Source: Herbaspirillum sp. meg3 | GTDB lineage: Bacteria > Pseudomonadota > Gammaproteobacteria > Burkholderiales > Burkholderiaceae_D | Reading direction: 5' to 3' | DNA length: 64,000 nt | NCBI RefSeq assembly: GCF_002257565.1 | Contig: NZ_CP022736.1 | Coordinates: forward strand, 4,650,001 to 4,714,000 | Part shown: piece by piece, positions 43,120-52,815 of the stretch | How the letters are laid out: the number at the start of each line of letters is the position of its first letter | How positions within the stretch are numbered: position 1 is the first letter of the stretch | The notes under the pieces: generated by a model | What the model saw: only the letters and a program-made list of their open reading frames with translations | Database searches by the model: none | Told to the model about the DNA's origin: nothing | Made by a program: the position numbers and the translations under genes

Positions 43120-44572
43120 GTTTTCACCCCTGCGCTCGACAGGCAAACTGACTCACCTCAGCGCAGCATTGCTGGTGGTCGGTGTTCTGTCCGGCTGCAC
43201 GCTGGCGCCGACCTACCAGCGCCCGCAAGCGCCGGTCGAAGGCACCTACCCGGCCGACGCCAAGGGCCAGGCCGCGTACGACGCGGCCACCCTCGGCTGG
43301 CGCCAGTTCTTCCCTGACCAGCGCCTGCAAGCGCTGATCGCGGCGGCACTGGAAAACAACCGCGACCTGCGCACAGCCGCTCTGAACATCGAGGAAGCAC
43401 GCGCGCAGTACCAGATCACCCGTGCCGACTTGCTGCCGACGCTCAACGCCACCGGCAGTGAATCCCGCACCCGCTTGTCGGCCAGCCAGTCGACCACCGG
43501 TGCACCGCTGATCACCAAGAGCTATCAGGTCGGCCTCGCTATTCCGGCCTACGAACTGGACTTCTTCGGCCGCGTGCGCAGTCTGAAGGATGCGGCGCTG
43601 TCGACGTATCTGTCGACTGAAGAAGCCAAGCAATCGGTGCAAATCAGCCTGGTGTCGCAAGTGGCGCAGGCTTACCTGACCGAACGATCCTATGCCGAGC
43701 AACTGAAGCTGGCACAGCAGACGCTGGAAAGCCGTCAGTCCAACCTTGGCCTGGCGCAGAAACGTTTCGATGTTGGCGCCTCGTCGGCACTCGACCTGCG
43801 CCTGTCCGACACGCTGGCGCAATCGGCCCGCACGTCGGTGGCGACGCTGCTGCGCCAACGTGCTCAGGCTGAAAACGCCCTGACGCTGCTGGTCGGCACC
43901 AACGTCAAGGATCTGCCGGCCGGCCAGGACCTGTCGCTGCAAAACATCGTCACCGACATCCCTGCCGGCGTGCCGTCGGACCTGCTGTCCCGCCGTCCGG
44001 ACATCCGCTCGGCCGAGCAGAAGCTGTTGGCCGCCAACGCCAACATCGGTGCTGCGCGCGCAGCGTTCTTTCCGAAGATCAGCCTGACCGGCTCCTTCGG
44101 CAGCGCCAGCAGTTCCCTGGGCGGTTTGTTTGAATCCGGTTCGGGCGCCTGGTCGTACGGCCCGCAACTGAGCCTGCCGATCTTCGACTTCGGTCGTAAC
44201 AGCGCCAACCTGGATCTGGCTGAAGTACGCAAGAACCAGGCGATCGTGACCTACGAGAAGACCATTCAAACGGCCTTCCGCGAAGTCGCCGACGCACTGG
44301 TGGCGCGTGGCACGCTAGACGAACAGATCGAAGCGCAGGAAGCCTTTCTGAAAGCACAACAGGAACGTCTGAACCTGACCGACCTGCGCTACAAGAACGG
44401 CATCGCCTCTTCGCTGGATCAGTTGGACGCGCAACGGGACTTGTTCTCTGCACAGCAATCCTTGATTCAGGCGCGTCAGTTGCGGTTGAATAATGCGATT
44501 GATCTGTATCGTGCGTTGGGTGGAGGGTTGAATGAGACGACGGTGGCGGCTGCACCGGCTGCCGGCAAATAA
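43112..44572 (+). CDS. oprM: OprM/NodT-family outer-membrane efflux lipoprotein
   Basis: A 486-residue outer-membrane channel. The start at 43112 overlaps the acrB stop, with GGAGGATAAGA as ribosome site. Lipobox VLSGC gives a lipid-anchored N-terminus, and CTLAPTYQRPQAPV is the standard NodT opening. Two OEP repeats follow, with DLLSRRPDIRSAEQKLLAANANIGAARAAFFPKISLTGSFG as hallmark. It completes the tripartite pump. A strong terminator follows. Confidence 0.94.
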   Translation: MFKFSPLRSTGKLTHLSAALLVVGVLSGCTLAPTYQRPQAPVEGTYPADAKGQAAYDAATLGWRQFFPDQRLQALIAAALENNRDLRTAALNIEEARAQYQITRADLLPTLNATGSESRTRLSASQSTTGAPLITKSYQVGLAIPAYELDFFGRVRSLKDAALSTYLSTEEAKQSVQISLVSQVAQAYLTERSYAEQLKLAQQTLESRQSNLGLAQKRFDVGASSALDLRLSDTLAQSARTSVATLLRQRAQAENALTLLVGTNVKDLPAGQDLSLQNIVTDIPAGVPSDLLSRRPDIRSAEQKLLAANANIGAARAAFFPKISLTGSFGSASSSLGGLFESGSGAWSYGPQLSLPIFDFGRNSANLDLAEVRKNQAIVTYEKTIQTAFREVADALVARGTLDEQIEAQEAFLKAQQERLNLTDLRYKNGIASSLDQLDAQRDLFSAQQSLIQARQLRLNNAIDLYRALGGGLNETTVAAAPAAGK

Positions 44573-44589
44573 CTCAGTTTGACGGTCGT

Positions 44590-44620
44590 AAAAAAAGCGG
44601 GCTTCGGCCCGCTTTTTTAT
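44590..44620. terminator. Rho-independent terminator with TTCG tetraloop
   Basis: A-run, GCGGGC-TTCG-GCCCGC stem, then TTTTTT. It ends the acrAB-oprM transcript and, read in reverse, the minus-strand LPS core operon. Confidence 0.93.
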
Positions 44621-44665
44621 TTCTTCAACAATTTCATCTGATCGCAGAGAACATCACGGCATCCC

Positions 44666-45937
44666 TTACATCAGCAGAGGCTTTATCAATGCAACGGTAC
44701 GCAGCGTCGCCCCCTGATGCTGACGTGCAAATGCTTGCGCATTGGCGGCCATTTCATGCCGGCGATCCGTCGTGTCGAACAAGTCCAGCGCCGCTTTCAG
44801 CATGATCGAGGCATCCGTTACACGCAACGCGGCATCAATCTTGATGGCATCTTCGGTGACTGTCTGAAAATTGAAAGTGTGCGGCCCGATCAACACCGGT
44901 TTGCCCAGCGAGCAAGCTTCAATCAGGTTTTGCCCTCCAAGCGGAAGCAAACTGCCACCGATGAAAGCCAGATCGCAAGCAGCGTAGTAGGCGAACATCT
45001 CGCCCATCGAGTCCCCCAATACGATCTGCACTTCATTGGCAAGCAGTGTGTCCTGCATGGCCGAACGCCGTTCCATGGCAAAGCCCCGCTCGCGAATCAT
45101 TTCCTCAACCGCATCAAAGCGCTGCGGATGGCGCGGTACGATCACAGTGAGAAATTTGTCGAATCCCTCTTTGACAAGCGCATCCAGAATCAGTCGCTCT
45201 TCATTCTCACGCGTACTGGCGCACAACAATACCGGGCGCGCTCCAAAAATAGAACGCCATTGCCGACCCAACGCAATCATTTCCGCCGGCGCCTCGACGT
45301 CAAACTTGATGCTGCCCGTCACGTGCACGTTACGCGCACCAAACAAACGCAGTCGCTCCGCATCCGCTTCGGACTGTGCCGCCACGCAATCGATGCCGGC
45401 GGCGGCTTCCAGCAAAATGGAGCCGAACCGCTGCCCGCGCCGCAACGAGCGCTCCGACAGACGCGCGTTAGCCAGCACCACCGGTACACCATAGCGACGG
45501 CACTGACGCACCATGTTCGGCCAGACTTCGGTTTCCATCAGGATGCTGATCTTCGGCTTGAAGTACCGCAGGAAGCGCGCGCACATCCAACCTGTGTCAT
45601 ACGGGAAAAAACTCTGCACCACGCGCTCGCCGTGGTGTGCAAACAGTTGCTGGCCAGTCGCACGCCCGGTGGCCGTCATGTGCGTGAGCAGAATCGTATG
45701 CTCGGGATACGTGGACAGCAACGCATCAATCAACGGTTGCGCGGCGCGCGTCTCGCCGACGGAAACGGCATGCACCCACAGCAGTGGCGGCAAGGTGCGT
45801 TGGCTGAACTGACCATAGAATCCGAGACGCTCGCCGATATGCTGCCGATAGCCCGGCTCCTTGCGTCCGCGGCGCCACAGGCGCAGCAGTACGAACGGCA
45901 GGCCCACCCACCACAGCGCAGAGTAGATCAGGCGCAT
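44666..45937 (-). CDS. waaA: 3-deoxy-D-manno-octulosonic acid (Kdo) transferase
   Basis: A 423-residue inner-membrane-associated GT30 enzyme that adds Kdo to lipid A precursor. The N-terminal anchor is LIYSALWWVGLPFVLLRLW; then VHAVSVGETRAAQPLI, MTATGRATG, METEVWPN and IGGSLLPLGGQNLIEACSLGKPVLIGPHTFNF, all WaaA signatures. The start at 45937 overlaps the kdoO stop (TGATG). The longer frame is an overlap artefact. Essential in most Gram-negatives. Confidence 0.95.
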   Translation of the reverse strand: MRLIYSALWWVGLPFVLLRLWRRGRKEPGYRQHIGERLGFYGQFSQRTLPPLLWVHAVSVGETRAAQPLIDALLSTYPEHTILLTHMTATGRATGQQLFAHHGERVVQSFFPYDTGWMCARFLRYFKPKISILMETEVWPNMVRQCRRYGVPVVLANARLSERSLRRGQRFGSILLEAAAGIDCVAAQSEADAERLRLFGARNVHVTGSIKFDVEAPAEMIALGRQWRSIFGARPVLLCASTRENEERLILDALVKEGFDKFLTVIVPRHPQRFDAVEEMIRERGFAMERRSAMQDTLLANEVQIVLGDSMGEMFAYYAACDLAFIGGSLLPLGGQNLIEACSLGKPVLIGPHTFNFQTVTEDAIKIDAALRVTDASIMLKAALDLFDTTDRRHEMAANAQAFARQHQGATLRTVALIKPLLM

Positions 45938-46806
45938 CAGACGAGCTGACGTCCGGTCAGCTTGCTCAGGATCGCCAGCGGGCTGGACGACGGATCGTAC
46001 TGTTTGTCCGCAGGCAGGTGCAGCGTCTGCTCCAGCATGTACTGGCCCGACATGACGGCGTGCGATGCCTGATCCGAGAAACACACCCACACGGAACCGG
46101 CGGCAAACGGCATGGTGACCTGACCGGCGCTTTCCTGATAGGCCATGTCGCCTTTCATGCCGTCATGCAGCTGCAGCATCAGGTGGTCGTATTCGCTGCG
46201 GTAAGACTTGGTGATGTGAAGCGCCTTCATCGCGGCAGCCTGCCAGGGAACATAAGGCTTGGCGCGTGGAAGGAATTTCTGCGCCACGGTTTCAAACGGT
46301 TCACCGACACGCCAGACACGCGGGACGCCATCCGGATTGACGTTGCTGAACACACGCAGAATACGCTCACCATAGTTCGGGCGTGACGGAAAGGCGTCAA
46401 CATGCAAACGGCGGTCATCTGCACGCCAGGATTGCGCGCGCGTCTCGACCTGAGTCGGCCGGTAGCTGGTCGGCGCCAGGCGCAACACGCCTTTATATTT
46501 GGGCAACAGCGAATAGACCAGTGTCTGCGCCTGTTCACGGAAACGTCCGATCATCAGCGCCAGCGCCAGTTGAGTGGCTGTGTCGCCGAGCGCGCCTTTC
46601 AAATGGCCGCTGGCGTCGAGGCTGATGTTGCGGCTCTTGGGGTTGCGGATGTCAGGCCGGAGCAGAGATTTTTCTTCCGGCAGCAGTTCAAACGGCAGGT
46701 GCGGAAAATACAGTACCTTGCCGGCTTCCAGGCCAGCGATCCAGTCTTGGTTTGGTGCGTCGACTTGCCAGTTGGCGACGTCGATTTCTATGATTTGCGA
46801 TTCCAT
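45937..46806 (-). CDS. kdoO: Kdo 3-hydroxylase (Fe(II)/2-oxoglutarate dioxygenase)
   Basis: A 289-residue enzyme that converts the outer Kdo of lipid A core to D-glycero-D-talo-octulosonic acid (Ko). RLHVDAFPSRP supplies the HxD iron ligands (about His135, Asp137). Conserved regions GKVLYFPHLPFELLP and PDIRNPKSRNISLD match the Kdo hydroxylase family of Burkholderiales. The start at 46806 (MESQIIEIDV) is preferred over a GTG at 46836. It sits between waaA and waaC and overlaps waaA, supporting the role. Confidence 0.88.
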   Translation of the reverse strand: MESQIIEIDVANWQVDAPNQDWIAGLEAGKVLYFPHLPFELLPEEKSLLRPDIRNPKSRNISLDASGHLKGALGDTATQLALALMIGRFREQAQTLVYSLLPKYKGVLRLAPTSYRPTQVETRAQSWRADDRRLHVDAFPSRPNYGERILRVFSNVNPDGVPRVWRVGEPFETVAQKFLPRAKPYVPWQAAAMKALHITKSYRSEYDHLMLQLHDGMKGDMAYQESAGQVTMPFAAGSVWVCFSDQASHAVMSGQYMLEQTLHLPADKQYDPSSSPLAILSKLTGRQLV

Positions 46807-46813
46807 CTCGATA

Positions 46814-47845
46814 TTATGCCTCGTTGTTTTGTGCACGGCTGTCCAGCGGGACGGCGTCTGCCTCCGCCTTCGAGGCAGACAATACCTGATTGATGGCTTG
46901 CACGACTTGCGCTACATCAGGAGGAGCACCGGTATCGCCGAGATTGACGATACGCGGCGACCAGTTGCCTTCAGTCTTCCAGCGCGGCGAGTCGCAGTAC
47001 AGTTCGACGGTAGGACGGCAATATGCGGCGGCGATATGCGTCAGTCCGGTGTCGAGACCGACCACCAAGGCGGCATGTTGCACCACTGCAACTGCATCCA
47101 TGAGCGCGAGCGCCGGCAGCACGGTCGCCTGCGGCATCTGTCGCGCCAACTCTTCAGCAGCCAGTTTTTCCCTGGCACTGCCCCAAGGCAACAAGACCGG
47201 TAATGACAACGCGCGGGCGACGGCAACCCAATTCTCAACAGGCCATTGTTTGGCGGCGCGCGCCGTTCCGTGGAAAAACACTGCATAAGGATGCGTCGGC
47301 AGCCATGCGGGCGCAGTCTGCAATGCAGGTGCCTGTAGCGCAAAATCAGCCGCGGTATCAGGCTGATACCCAAGCGCCCCGGCAGCGACCGCGCGTGCAC
47401 GCATGACCGCATGCGTATGCAAACCGACTTTTATGCTTTGCGTATGAAAAAATCTGGAGATCGGCTCGTAGCCCGATCCTTCTGTCGCATTGGCCAATCC
47501 GACGCGTTTTCCGCCGGGAGCAAGGCGCGCCATACGCATGACGACGCTGGTTTTCAGCAATCCCTGGGTATCAAAAACGATGTCGTATGCCTCATGTCGC
47601 AACTGGCGATAGAAAGCGGCTATTTCTGCGCGCGTGGCAGCATTGCCGAGACTTTTGCGCCAGCGCCGCAAGGCGATCGGAATGATATTGCGGACATACG
47701 GATTAAGCCGGACAAGGCTGGTGTAGCCCTCCTCCACCACCCAGTCGATGTTGGCATCCGGATAATGGCGCCGGATATCGGCCACCATCGGCATGTTGTG
47801 GACCACGTCGCCTAAGGACGAAACGCGGACGATCAGGATGTTCAA
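46814..47845 (-). CDS. waaC: Lipopolysaccharide heptosyltransferase I
   Basis: A 343-residue GT9 enzyme that adds the first L,D-heptose to Kdo. MNILIVRVSSLGDVVHNMPM is the diagnostic start (initiated by TTG), followed by FHGTARAAKQWPVENW and VVGLDTGLTHIAAAYCRPTVELY. It precedes kdoO by a few bases and lies downstream of the sugar phosphomutase gene in the same direction. Confidence 0.95.
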   Translation of the reverse strand: MNILIVRVSSLGDVVHNMPMVADIRRHYPDANIDWVVEEGYTSLVRLNPYVRNIIPIALRRWRKSLGNAATRAEIAAFYRQLRHEAYDIVFDTQGLLKTSVVMRMARLAPGGKRVGLANATEGSGYEPISRFFHTQSIKVGLHTHAVMRARAVAAGALGYQPDTAADFALQAPALQTAPAWLPTHPYAVFFHGTARAAKQWPVENWVAVARALSLPVLLPWGSAREKLAAEELARQMPQATVLPALALMDAVAVVQHAALVVGLDTGLTHIAAAYCRPTVELYCDSPRWKTEGNWSPRIVNLGDTGAPPDVAQVVQAINQVLSASKAEADAVPLDSRAQNNEA

Positions 47846-47890
47846 GGCTAGCCCACTATTCTTTGTCTGTGGGCCAGCATCTTACCTCTT

Positions 47891-49264
47891 TCAAAACGGC
47901 AAGGCTACATCCGGCCGGGCGGCCAGGATCACACGTTTGAACTCGTTCTGGATCCGCGCCAGCGCTTGCGGTGTTTCCGCCTCGAAGCGCAACACCACTA
48001 CCGGCGTGGTATTAGATGAGCGCATCAGGCCGAAGCCATCCGCATATTCGATGCGCAAACCGTCGATCGTGATGATCTGCTCGGCATCGGGAAACTTTGC
48101 ATCCTTTTGCAATTGATCGATGAGGACAAAATTCTCACCCTCCTTCAATTTCAATTGCAGCTCCGGCGTGCTGGTCGATTGCGGCAGAGCATTGAGCACG
48201 GCCGATGGATCGGATTCGCGGCTCATGAGCTCCAGCAAGCGCGCACCAGCGTACAAGCCATCGTCGAAGCCGTACCAGCGATCCTTGAAGAACACGTGAC
48301 CGCTCATTTCGCCACCCAGAGGCGCGCCGGTTTCGCGCATCTTGGCCTTGACCAGCGAATGCCCGGTTTTCCACATCAGCGGCTGACCGCCGCGCGCGCT
48401 GATCCATGGCGCCAGATGACGCGTACATTTGACGTCGTACAGGATTTCGCGGCCGGGATGACGTGTGAGCACGTCAGCGGCGAACAGCATGAGCTGACGA
48501 TCCGGATAGATGATCTGACCATCTTTGGTGACCACACCCAGGCGATCGCCATCACCATCGAACGCCAGTCCCAGCTCATTGTCGGTCTGCTGCAAGCAGC
48601 GAATCAGATCTTGCAGGTTCTCAGGATGCGCCGGATCGGGATGATGATTGGGAAAGGTGCCGTCGACTTCGCAGAACAATTCCGTCACCTCACAACCAAG
48701 TGCACGGTAAAGATCACCGGCGAAGGCACCGGCTACGCCGTTACCGCAGTCGACCGCAATCTTCATCGGGCGCGCCAGTTTGACGTCGCCGACGATGCGG
48801 TCAATGTATTCCTTGCGGATGTCGTAGGTGCGGTAAGCGCCAGCACCGGCCTTGAATTCGTTTTTGAGAATGGTCTGATACAGAGCCTGGATCGTGTCGC
48901 CGTAAATCGCCTCGCCGGCCAGCACCATCTTGAAACCGTTGTAATCGGGCGGATTGTGGCTGCCGGTGACCATGACGCCGGACTGCGTGCCCAGGATGTG
49001 TGTACCGAAATACACCATAGGCGTCGCAACCACGCCAAGGTCGATGACGTCGATGCCGACGGATTGCAGGCCGGCGGCCAGTGCAGCTGCCAGCTCAGGA
49101 CCGGACAGGCGGCCGTCACGACCAATGACTACCGAATTCTGGCCCTTGGCCAACGCGGCGGAGCCGAAGGCCTGGCCGATTTGTCTGGCGACCTCGGCAT
49201 TGAGGGTCTGGCCGATGATGCCGCGGATGTCGTAGGCTTTGAAGATGGAGGGGGACAAGGTCAT
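47891..49264 (-). CDS. Phosphomannomutase/phosphoglucomutase (AlgC/ManB family)
   Basis: A 457-residue alpha-D-phosphohexomutase. The catalytic phosphoserine is Ser102 in TGSHNPPDYNG, the metal loop is FDGDGDRLGVV, and the sugar loop is GGEMSGHVFF. It supplies mannose-1-P or glucose-1-P for LPS core and the adjacent polysaccharide locus. The ATG at 49264 follows an AT-rich stretch. It marks the border between the GC-rich LPS core genes and the lower-GC polysaccharide genes. Confidence 0.93.
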   Translation of the reverse strand: MTLSPSIFKAYDIRGIIGQTLNAEVARQIGQAFGSAALAKGQNSVVIGRDGRLSGPELAAALAAGLQSVGIDVIDLGVVATPMVYFGTHILGTQSGVMVTGSHNPPDYNGFKMVLAGEAIYGDTIQALYQTILKNEFKAGAGAYRTYDIRKEYIDRIVGDVKLARPMKIAVDCGNGVAGAFAGDLYRALGCEVTELFCEVDGTFPNHHPDPAHPENLQDLIRCLQQTDNELGLAFDGDGDRLGVVTKDGQIIYPDRQLMLFAADVLTRHPGREILYDVKCTRHLAPWISARGGQPLMWKTGHSLVKAKMRETGAPLGGEMSGHVFFKDRWYGFDDGLYAGARLLELMSRESDPSAVLNALPQSTSTPELQLKLKEGENFVLIDQLQKDAKFPDAEQIITIDGLRIEYADGFGLMRSSNTTPVVVLRFEAETPQALARIQNEFKRVILAARPDVALPF

Positions 49265-49488
49265 GTTGTTTTACGTTGAAAATACTAATTAGAGAGCTTC
49301 GCACAAATCATCACAACAAGTAAAATCTGCTTTTCGCAAATATTTGAACAATACTCGGCGCCGCTTATTAAAAAACATCAGAAAATAGTAATCATTCTCA
49401 AAAAATAACCAATTAAATGCTCGATGCGAAATAATGAATCCATGACAAGTATTTCGGCATACGAAAGAGTTTTAAATCCCCTCCTCGT

Positions 49489-50904
49489 TTGGACCCGCCA
49501 ATACGTGGCGCCAGAACGAGCAACACCTTGACTGTCATTAATGATCTTCTCAATTCAAACCTACGGACACACGTTTGGCAAGCCTGGCCTGTCATTCATT
49601 GGAACCGCACCTTGAGTCATCAACATAAGCAGTCAATCATTTTTGTCCTCTCGAATCTCGGTGGCAAAAGCGTTGCGGCGCTGGCCCAGCTATACGCCAT
49701 TTTCATCTTCTCCAAAATTCACACTCCGATCGAAGCATCAGTCATCTTCCTGCTGCTGGGTTATGCAATCTGGTTTCAGGTACTCGAACTTGGTCTTTCC
49801 CAGACATTGCAGAATCGCTTCAATGCACGCAAGAGCGCTGCGGCTGATGTCCGCCTGATGATCGTCATACACTACGTTTTTGTACTTGTACTGGCTGCCT
49901 GCGTCATTGCCAGCCCCTTGCTACCCCGTCTCTTGCTGCCAGCAGAACACTACGATGCCAAAGGCATAGAATTCAGGGCATTCTCCATCGGCATGGCGCT
50001 CATGATTATTGCGACCAGCAATGTCATTCTGCAAAGAATGCTAGTGGTTCTTAACAAGGGACTTACTGCCAATACCCTCCTGATACTCCAAGCACTGACT
50101 TCCCTTGTAGGCTTGGCGCTGTATGCGCACACGGACAATCCCAACATAGTCATATCCGTGCTTTTGTATCTGGCACCGCAGGTTTTGATCAATCTTCCGT
50201 TGATCATCAATGTCGCACGCAAGGTACACTACAAACGCACTCAACGGCGCAAGGACCAGTTCCGCGCCATCTGTACCGATGCTCTCGGATTCTGGACTCT
50301 GAACGTACTGTCAGCAGTCTTTCTGGGTGCCGATTATTACTTTTCGGCGCACTATCTCAGTAGCGAGCAGATCGTTTCGTATCACTTTGCAACACGTTTC
50401 TTTTTCCTTTCATTTGTAGTTTATTATGCATTCGTCCAGCATCAGTCAAGACGCTTGACGCCTGCGGCACTGCGGGACGGCGCTCCGGCCATGCGGAAAA
50501 TGATGAGAAATTCGGCGATCATCGGCGTCGCATCAGTGACGTTAATCTATCTGTCTGTCATCGCGCTGGATGACCTGCATTTGTTCGAGCACCTTACCAA
50601 TAAAAACGTCATCGATCACTCTCTGATGTTGGCCGCCTTCTTCTATTTCACGATTCGCGTGCTGAGAGATGTCGGATTGGTGACACTGAGCAGCGCCGGT
50701 ATTAAATCCGTCCTTTATAAAGTATACGTTGTCGAGGTAGTTCTTGGCTTTACGTTGCTGACGCTGACGGCTCAAAGATTTAATGGGGTCGGGATACTCG
50801 TCTCCATGGGTGTCACTTGTCTGGTGAGTACACTGATTCTTTTCTATTTGATCAAAAAACTGATTACTGCACATACGCAAAATCAGGTCCCGGGGACAAT
50901 GTAA
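49489..50904 (+). CDS. Polysaccharide flippase-like membrane protein (Wzx family)
   Basis: An integral membrane protein with about 12 hydrophobic segments and basic loops, of the MATE/oligosaccharidyl-lipid flippase type. It is expected to flip undecaprenyl-linked repeat units to the periplasm. No ATG start exists: TTG at 49489, 49528 or 49612 are candidates. The last follows GGAACCGCACC and places the first membrane helix at the N-terminus, as in most Wzx proteins. It heads the plus-strand half of the polysaccharide locus; a GT2 gene follows after four bases. Confidence 0.8.
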   Translation: MDPPIRGARTSNTLTVINDLLNSNLRTHVWQAWPVIHWNRTLSHQHKQSIIFVLSNLGGKSVAALAQLYAIFIFSKIHTPIEASVIFLLLGYAIWFQVLELGLSQTLQNRFNARKSAAADVRLMIVIHYVFVLVLAACVIASPLLPRLLLPAEHYDAKGIEFRAFSIGMALMIIATSNVILQRMLVVLNKGLTANTLLILQALTSLVGLALYAHTDNPNIVISVLLYLAPQVLINLPLIINVARKVHYKRTQRRKDQFRAICTDALGFWTLNVLSAVFLGADYYFSAHYLSSEQIVSYHFATRFFFLSFVVYYAFVQHQSRRLTPAALRDGAPAMRKMMRNSAIIGVASVTLIYLSVIALDDLHLFEHLTNKNVIDHSLMLAAFFYFTIRVLRDVGLVTLSSAGIKSVLYKVYVVEVVLGFTLLTLTAQRFNGVGILVSMGVTCLVSTLILFYLIKKLITAHTQNQVPGTM

Positions 50905-50908
50905 TCTG

Positions 50909-51718
50909 ATGAACAAAGTTTTACACGAGTCGGCGCAGACAGACATATTGCTGTCGATTATCACGGTCACACGTAACGATGCTGATCGACTGTCCCAGAC
51001 GATCCAGAGTCTGCAGCAGTTCTATGGCGATGCAAGATTTGAGCACATAGTGATGGACGGCGGATCAACAGACCACACGATGTCTCTGGCATCTTCGCAG
51101 TCGGCCATTGCCAATTTCAGGTTTTATTCTGGATCTGACAAAGGCATCTACGATGCGATGAATCAAGGCATACAAAAAAGCAAGGGGAAATTTCTTCTTT
51201 TCCTCAACTGTGGCGACTGCATGTTGGCGACTCCCGACGGCATTGCGGCTTGGAGCAAATCGGTCGGCGATGAGGCAGCAATTGACATAGTTTGCTTTGC
51301 TTTCGCACAAATCGAAAGCAATGGTGCCAAAAAGATTATTTCCGCTCGAAAAACAGGATCGCATCAAATGCCCACATCACATCAGGCCATGCTGTTCTCC
51401 GCCGAGTTCATTCATGCTCACCCCTACAACATCCGATACAAGATCGCTGCGGACTATGACCTATACGTGCGCAGCCGTCCGAATGCCGTTGCCTTCGCAT
51501 TGACACCAGCGCCATTGACTGCAGTGGAAGTAGATGGTGTGGCCTCGAGCCAACCACTCATTTCTTATAGAGAATATCTCGTGATCGTCTCAAAAAATAT
51601 GACGGGCATGAAAATGGTGGCCTGCATGACGCGCATAGCGCTCAAGGCGCTGCTTGTAATTGCAGCAAAGTCAATTCTTCCTCAGGGTTGGATAAGCAAA
51701 TTGCGAGGTATGTCGTGA
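50909..51718 (+). CDS. Family 2 glycosyltransferase
   Basis: A 269-residue GT-A enzyme. LSIITVTRNDADRLSQTIQSL opens the nucleotide-binding fold, VMDGGSTD follows, and SGSDKGIYDAMNQGI carries the DxD-like region of the WcaA/colanic-acid type. It transfers a sugar to the growing lipid-linked repeat unit. Its stop overlaps the next gene's probable GTG start. Confidence 0.9.
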   Translation: MNKVLHESAQTDILLSIITVTRNDADRLSQTIQSLQQFYGDARFEHIVMDGGSTDHTMSLASSQSAIANFRFYSGSDKGIYDAMNQGIQKSKGKFLLFLNCGDCMLATPDGIAAWSKSVGDEAAIDIVCFAFAQIESNGAKKIISARKTGSHQMPTSHQAMLFSAEFIHAHPYNIRYKIAADYDLYVRSRPNAVAFALTPAPLTAVEVDGVASSQPLISYREYLVIVSKNMTGMKMVACMTRIALKALLVIAAKSILPQGWISKLRGMS

Positions 51719-52815
51719 CAACCAATCACTCCAGAACCGTAGAGAGCACCTCGGGGAAAATTAGTGCGTTGATAGCAATCAAGATATTGGGGGCGTTGTT
51801 TGCGACGCTGGTCTTCGCCAGATTTTCACCGTTGGTTGATTCTAAGTTGTATTTAAGCGGCTACTACGCTATTGATCCGCTTCTAAGGACGCAACTTATC
51901 CACAAACTGGCGATCACGTTGAATAGCCTGGGAGGAGCCTTTTTCGCCCACGTGGTATTTGGTCTTATCTCAACAGCAGGGCTGATCTACTATTTTGCTA
52001 CCGGCGGTCGGCGCTGGATATTTGTGTGGATGCTTTTGCTCCCAAGCTCTCTGGTCTGGACTTCAATCGTTGGCAAGGAAGCCTTATATTTTGGCTGCTT
52101 CAACCTCTTGCTCGTGATTTGGTCAAAATACGTTGTCGCAAAGCTTAACCTTTTGGATTTGCTTGCTGCATGTATGGCACTAGGTATCTGCGGCCTCCTG
52201 CGACCACACTATGGTGTGGCAATCGTATGGCTATTTTTTTCCACGGGTATTATCAAAAAATTGGGAAGCAAAGCTTGGCCCGTTCTGTTGGCGACCATTA
52301 TTGTGGCGGCATTAGCGGTTTACTTTTATGTATGGTCAGATCTGCTTTACAGAGGGTTCGGCGGGATTGAAGCGTCGGCGCGTTCGAGCAGATTCGTGCT
52401 ATTTGATATGGTGCCGAATTCCGACTCGGGATTTGACCATTTTAGAAAAATTGTCCTGCTGGGATTTATTGTAGGCATCGTAGGGCCTTTGCCATCCGAG
52501 TTACTCACTCGACCTGAATTCCTTCCGTTCTTTCTGGAAGGGGTACTTATTCTACTGTCCCCAATTTTCATATACAGATACGCAAGCAAACAAGAATTTA
52601 TAGGAACGACTTTATTTTTGCGAATTTATTGGTGGTGCTTGGTGCCAGCAATCATATCGATCATGATTCTTCATGCACCTTTCGGACTCCTGAATCCAGG
52701 TTCCGCGTCTAGGTGGCGAACCAATTTTGAGGCCCTGTTTTATATGGCGCCATTGTTGCTGTTATTCCGTTTCACTGATTACAACCGCTATGAAGATACT
52801 TCACTTTCACCCTAA
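51715..52815 (+). CDS. Polytopic membrane protein, possible O-antigen/exopolysaccharide polymerase
   Basis: A 366-residue protein with roughly nine hydrophobic segments. GTG at 51715 is chosen because it overlaps the GT2 stop (GTGA) and follows GCGAGGTAT; the TTG at 51688 is the alternative. Conserved-looking motifs WTSIVGKEALYF and GLLRPHYGVAIVW recur in membrane proteins of polysaccharide loci. By position between flippase and glycosyltransferases it may be the Wzy-type polymerase, which is typically poorly conserved. No sequence motif proves this. Confidence 0.7.
   Translation: MTTNHSRTVESTSGKISALIAIKILGALFATLVFARFSPLVDSKLYLSGYYAIDPLLRTQLIHKLAITLNSLGGAFFAHVVFGLISTAGLIYYFATGGRRWIFVWMLLLPSSLVWTSIVGKEALYFGCFNLLLVIWSKYVVAKLNLLDLLAACMALGICGLLRPHYGVAIVWLFFSTGIIKKLGSKAWPVLLATIIVAALAVYFYVWSDLLYRGFGGIEASARSSRFVLFDMVPNSDSGFDHFRKIVLLGFIVGIVGPLPSELLTRPEFLPFFLEGVLILLSPIFIYRYASKQEFIGTTLFLRIYWWCLVPAIISIMILHAPFGLLNPGSASRWRTNFEALFYMAPLLLLFRFTDYNRYEDTSLSP

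Noticed and set aside
40651..43146. An 831-codon open frame antisense to acrB
   Set aside because: Same composition artefact; acrB on the other strand has every family motif and correct length.
44717..45949. A 410-codon plus-strand frame opposite waaA
   Set aside because: waaA is unambiguous on the minus strand; the product here is a His/Arg/Gln-rich shadow.
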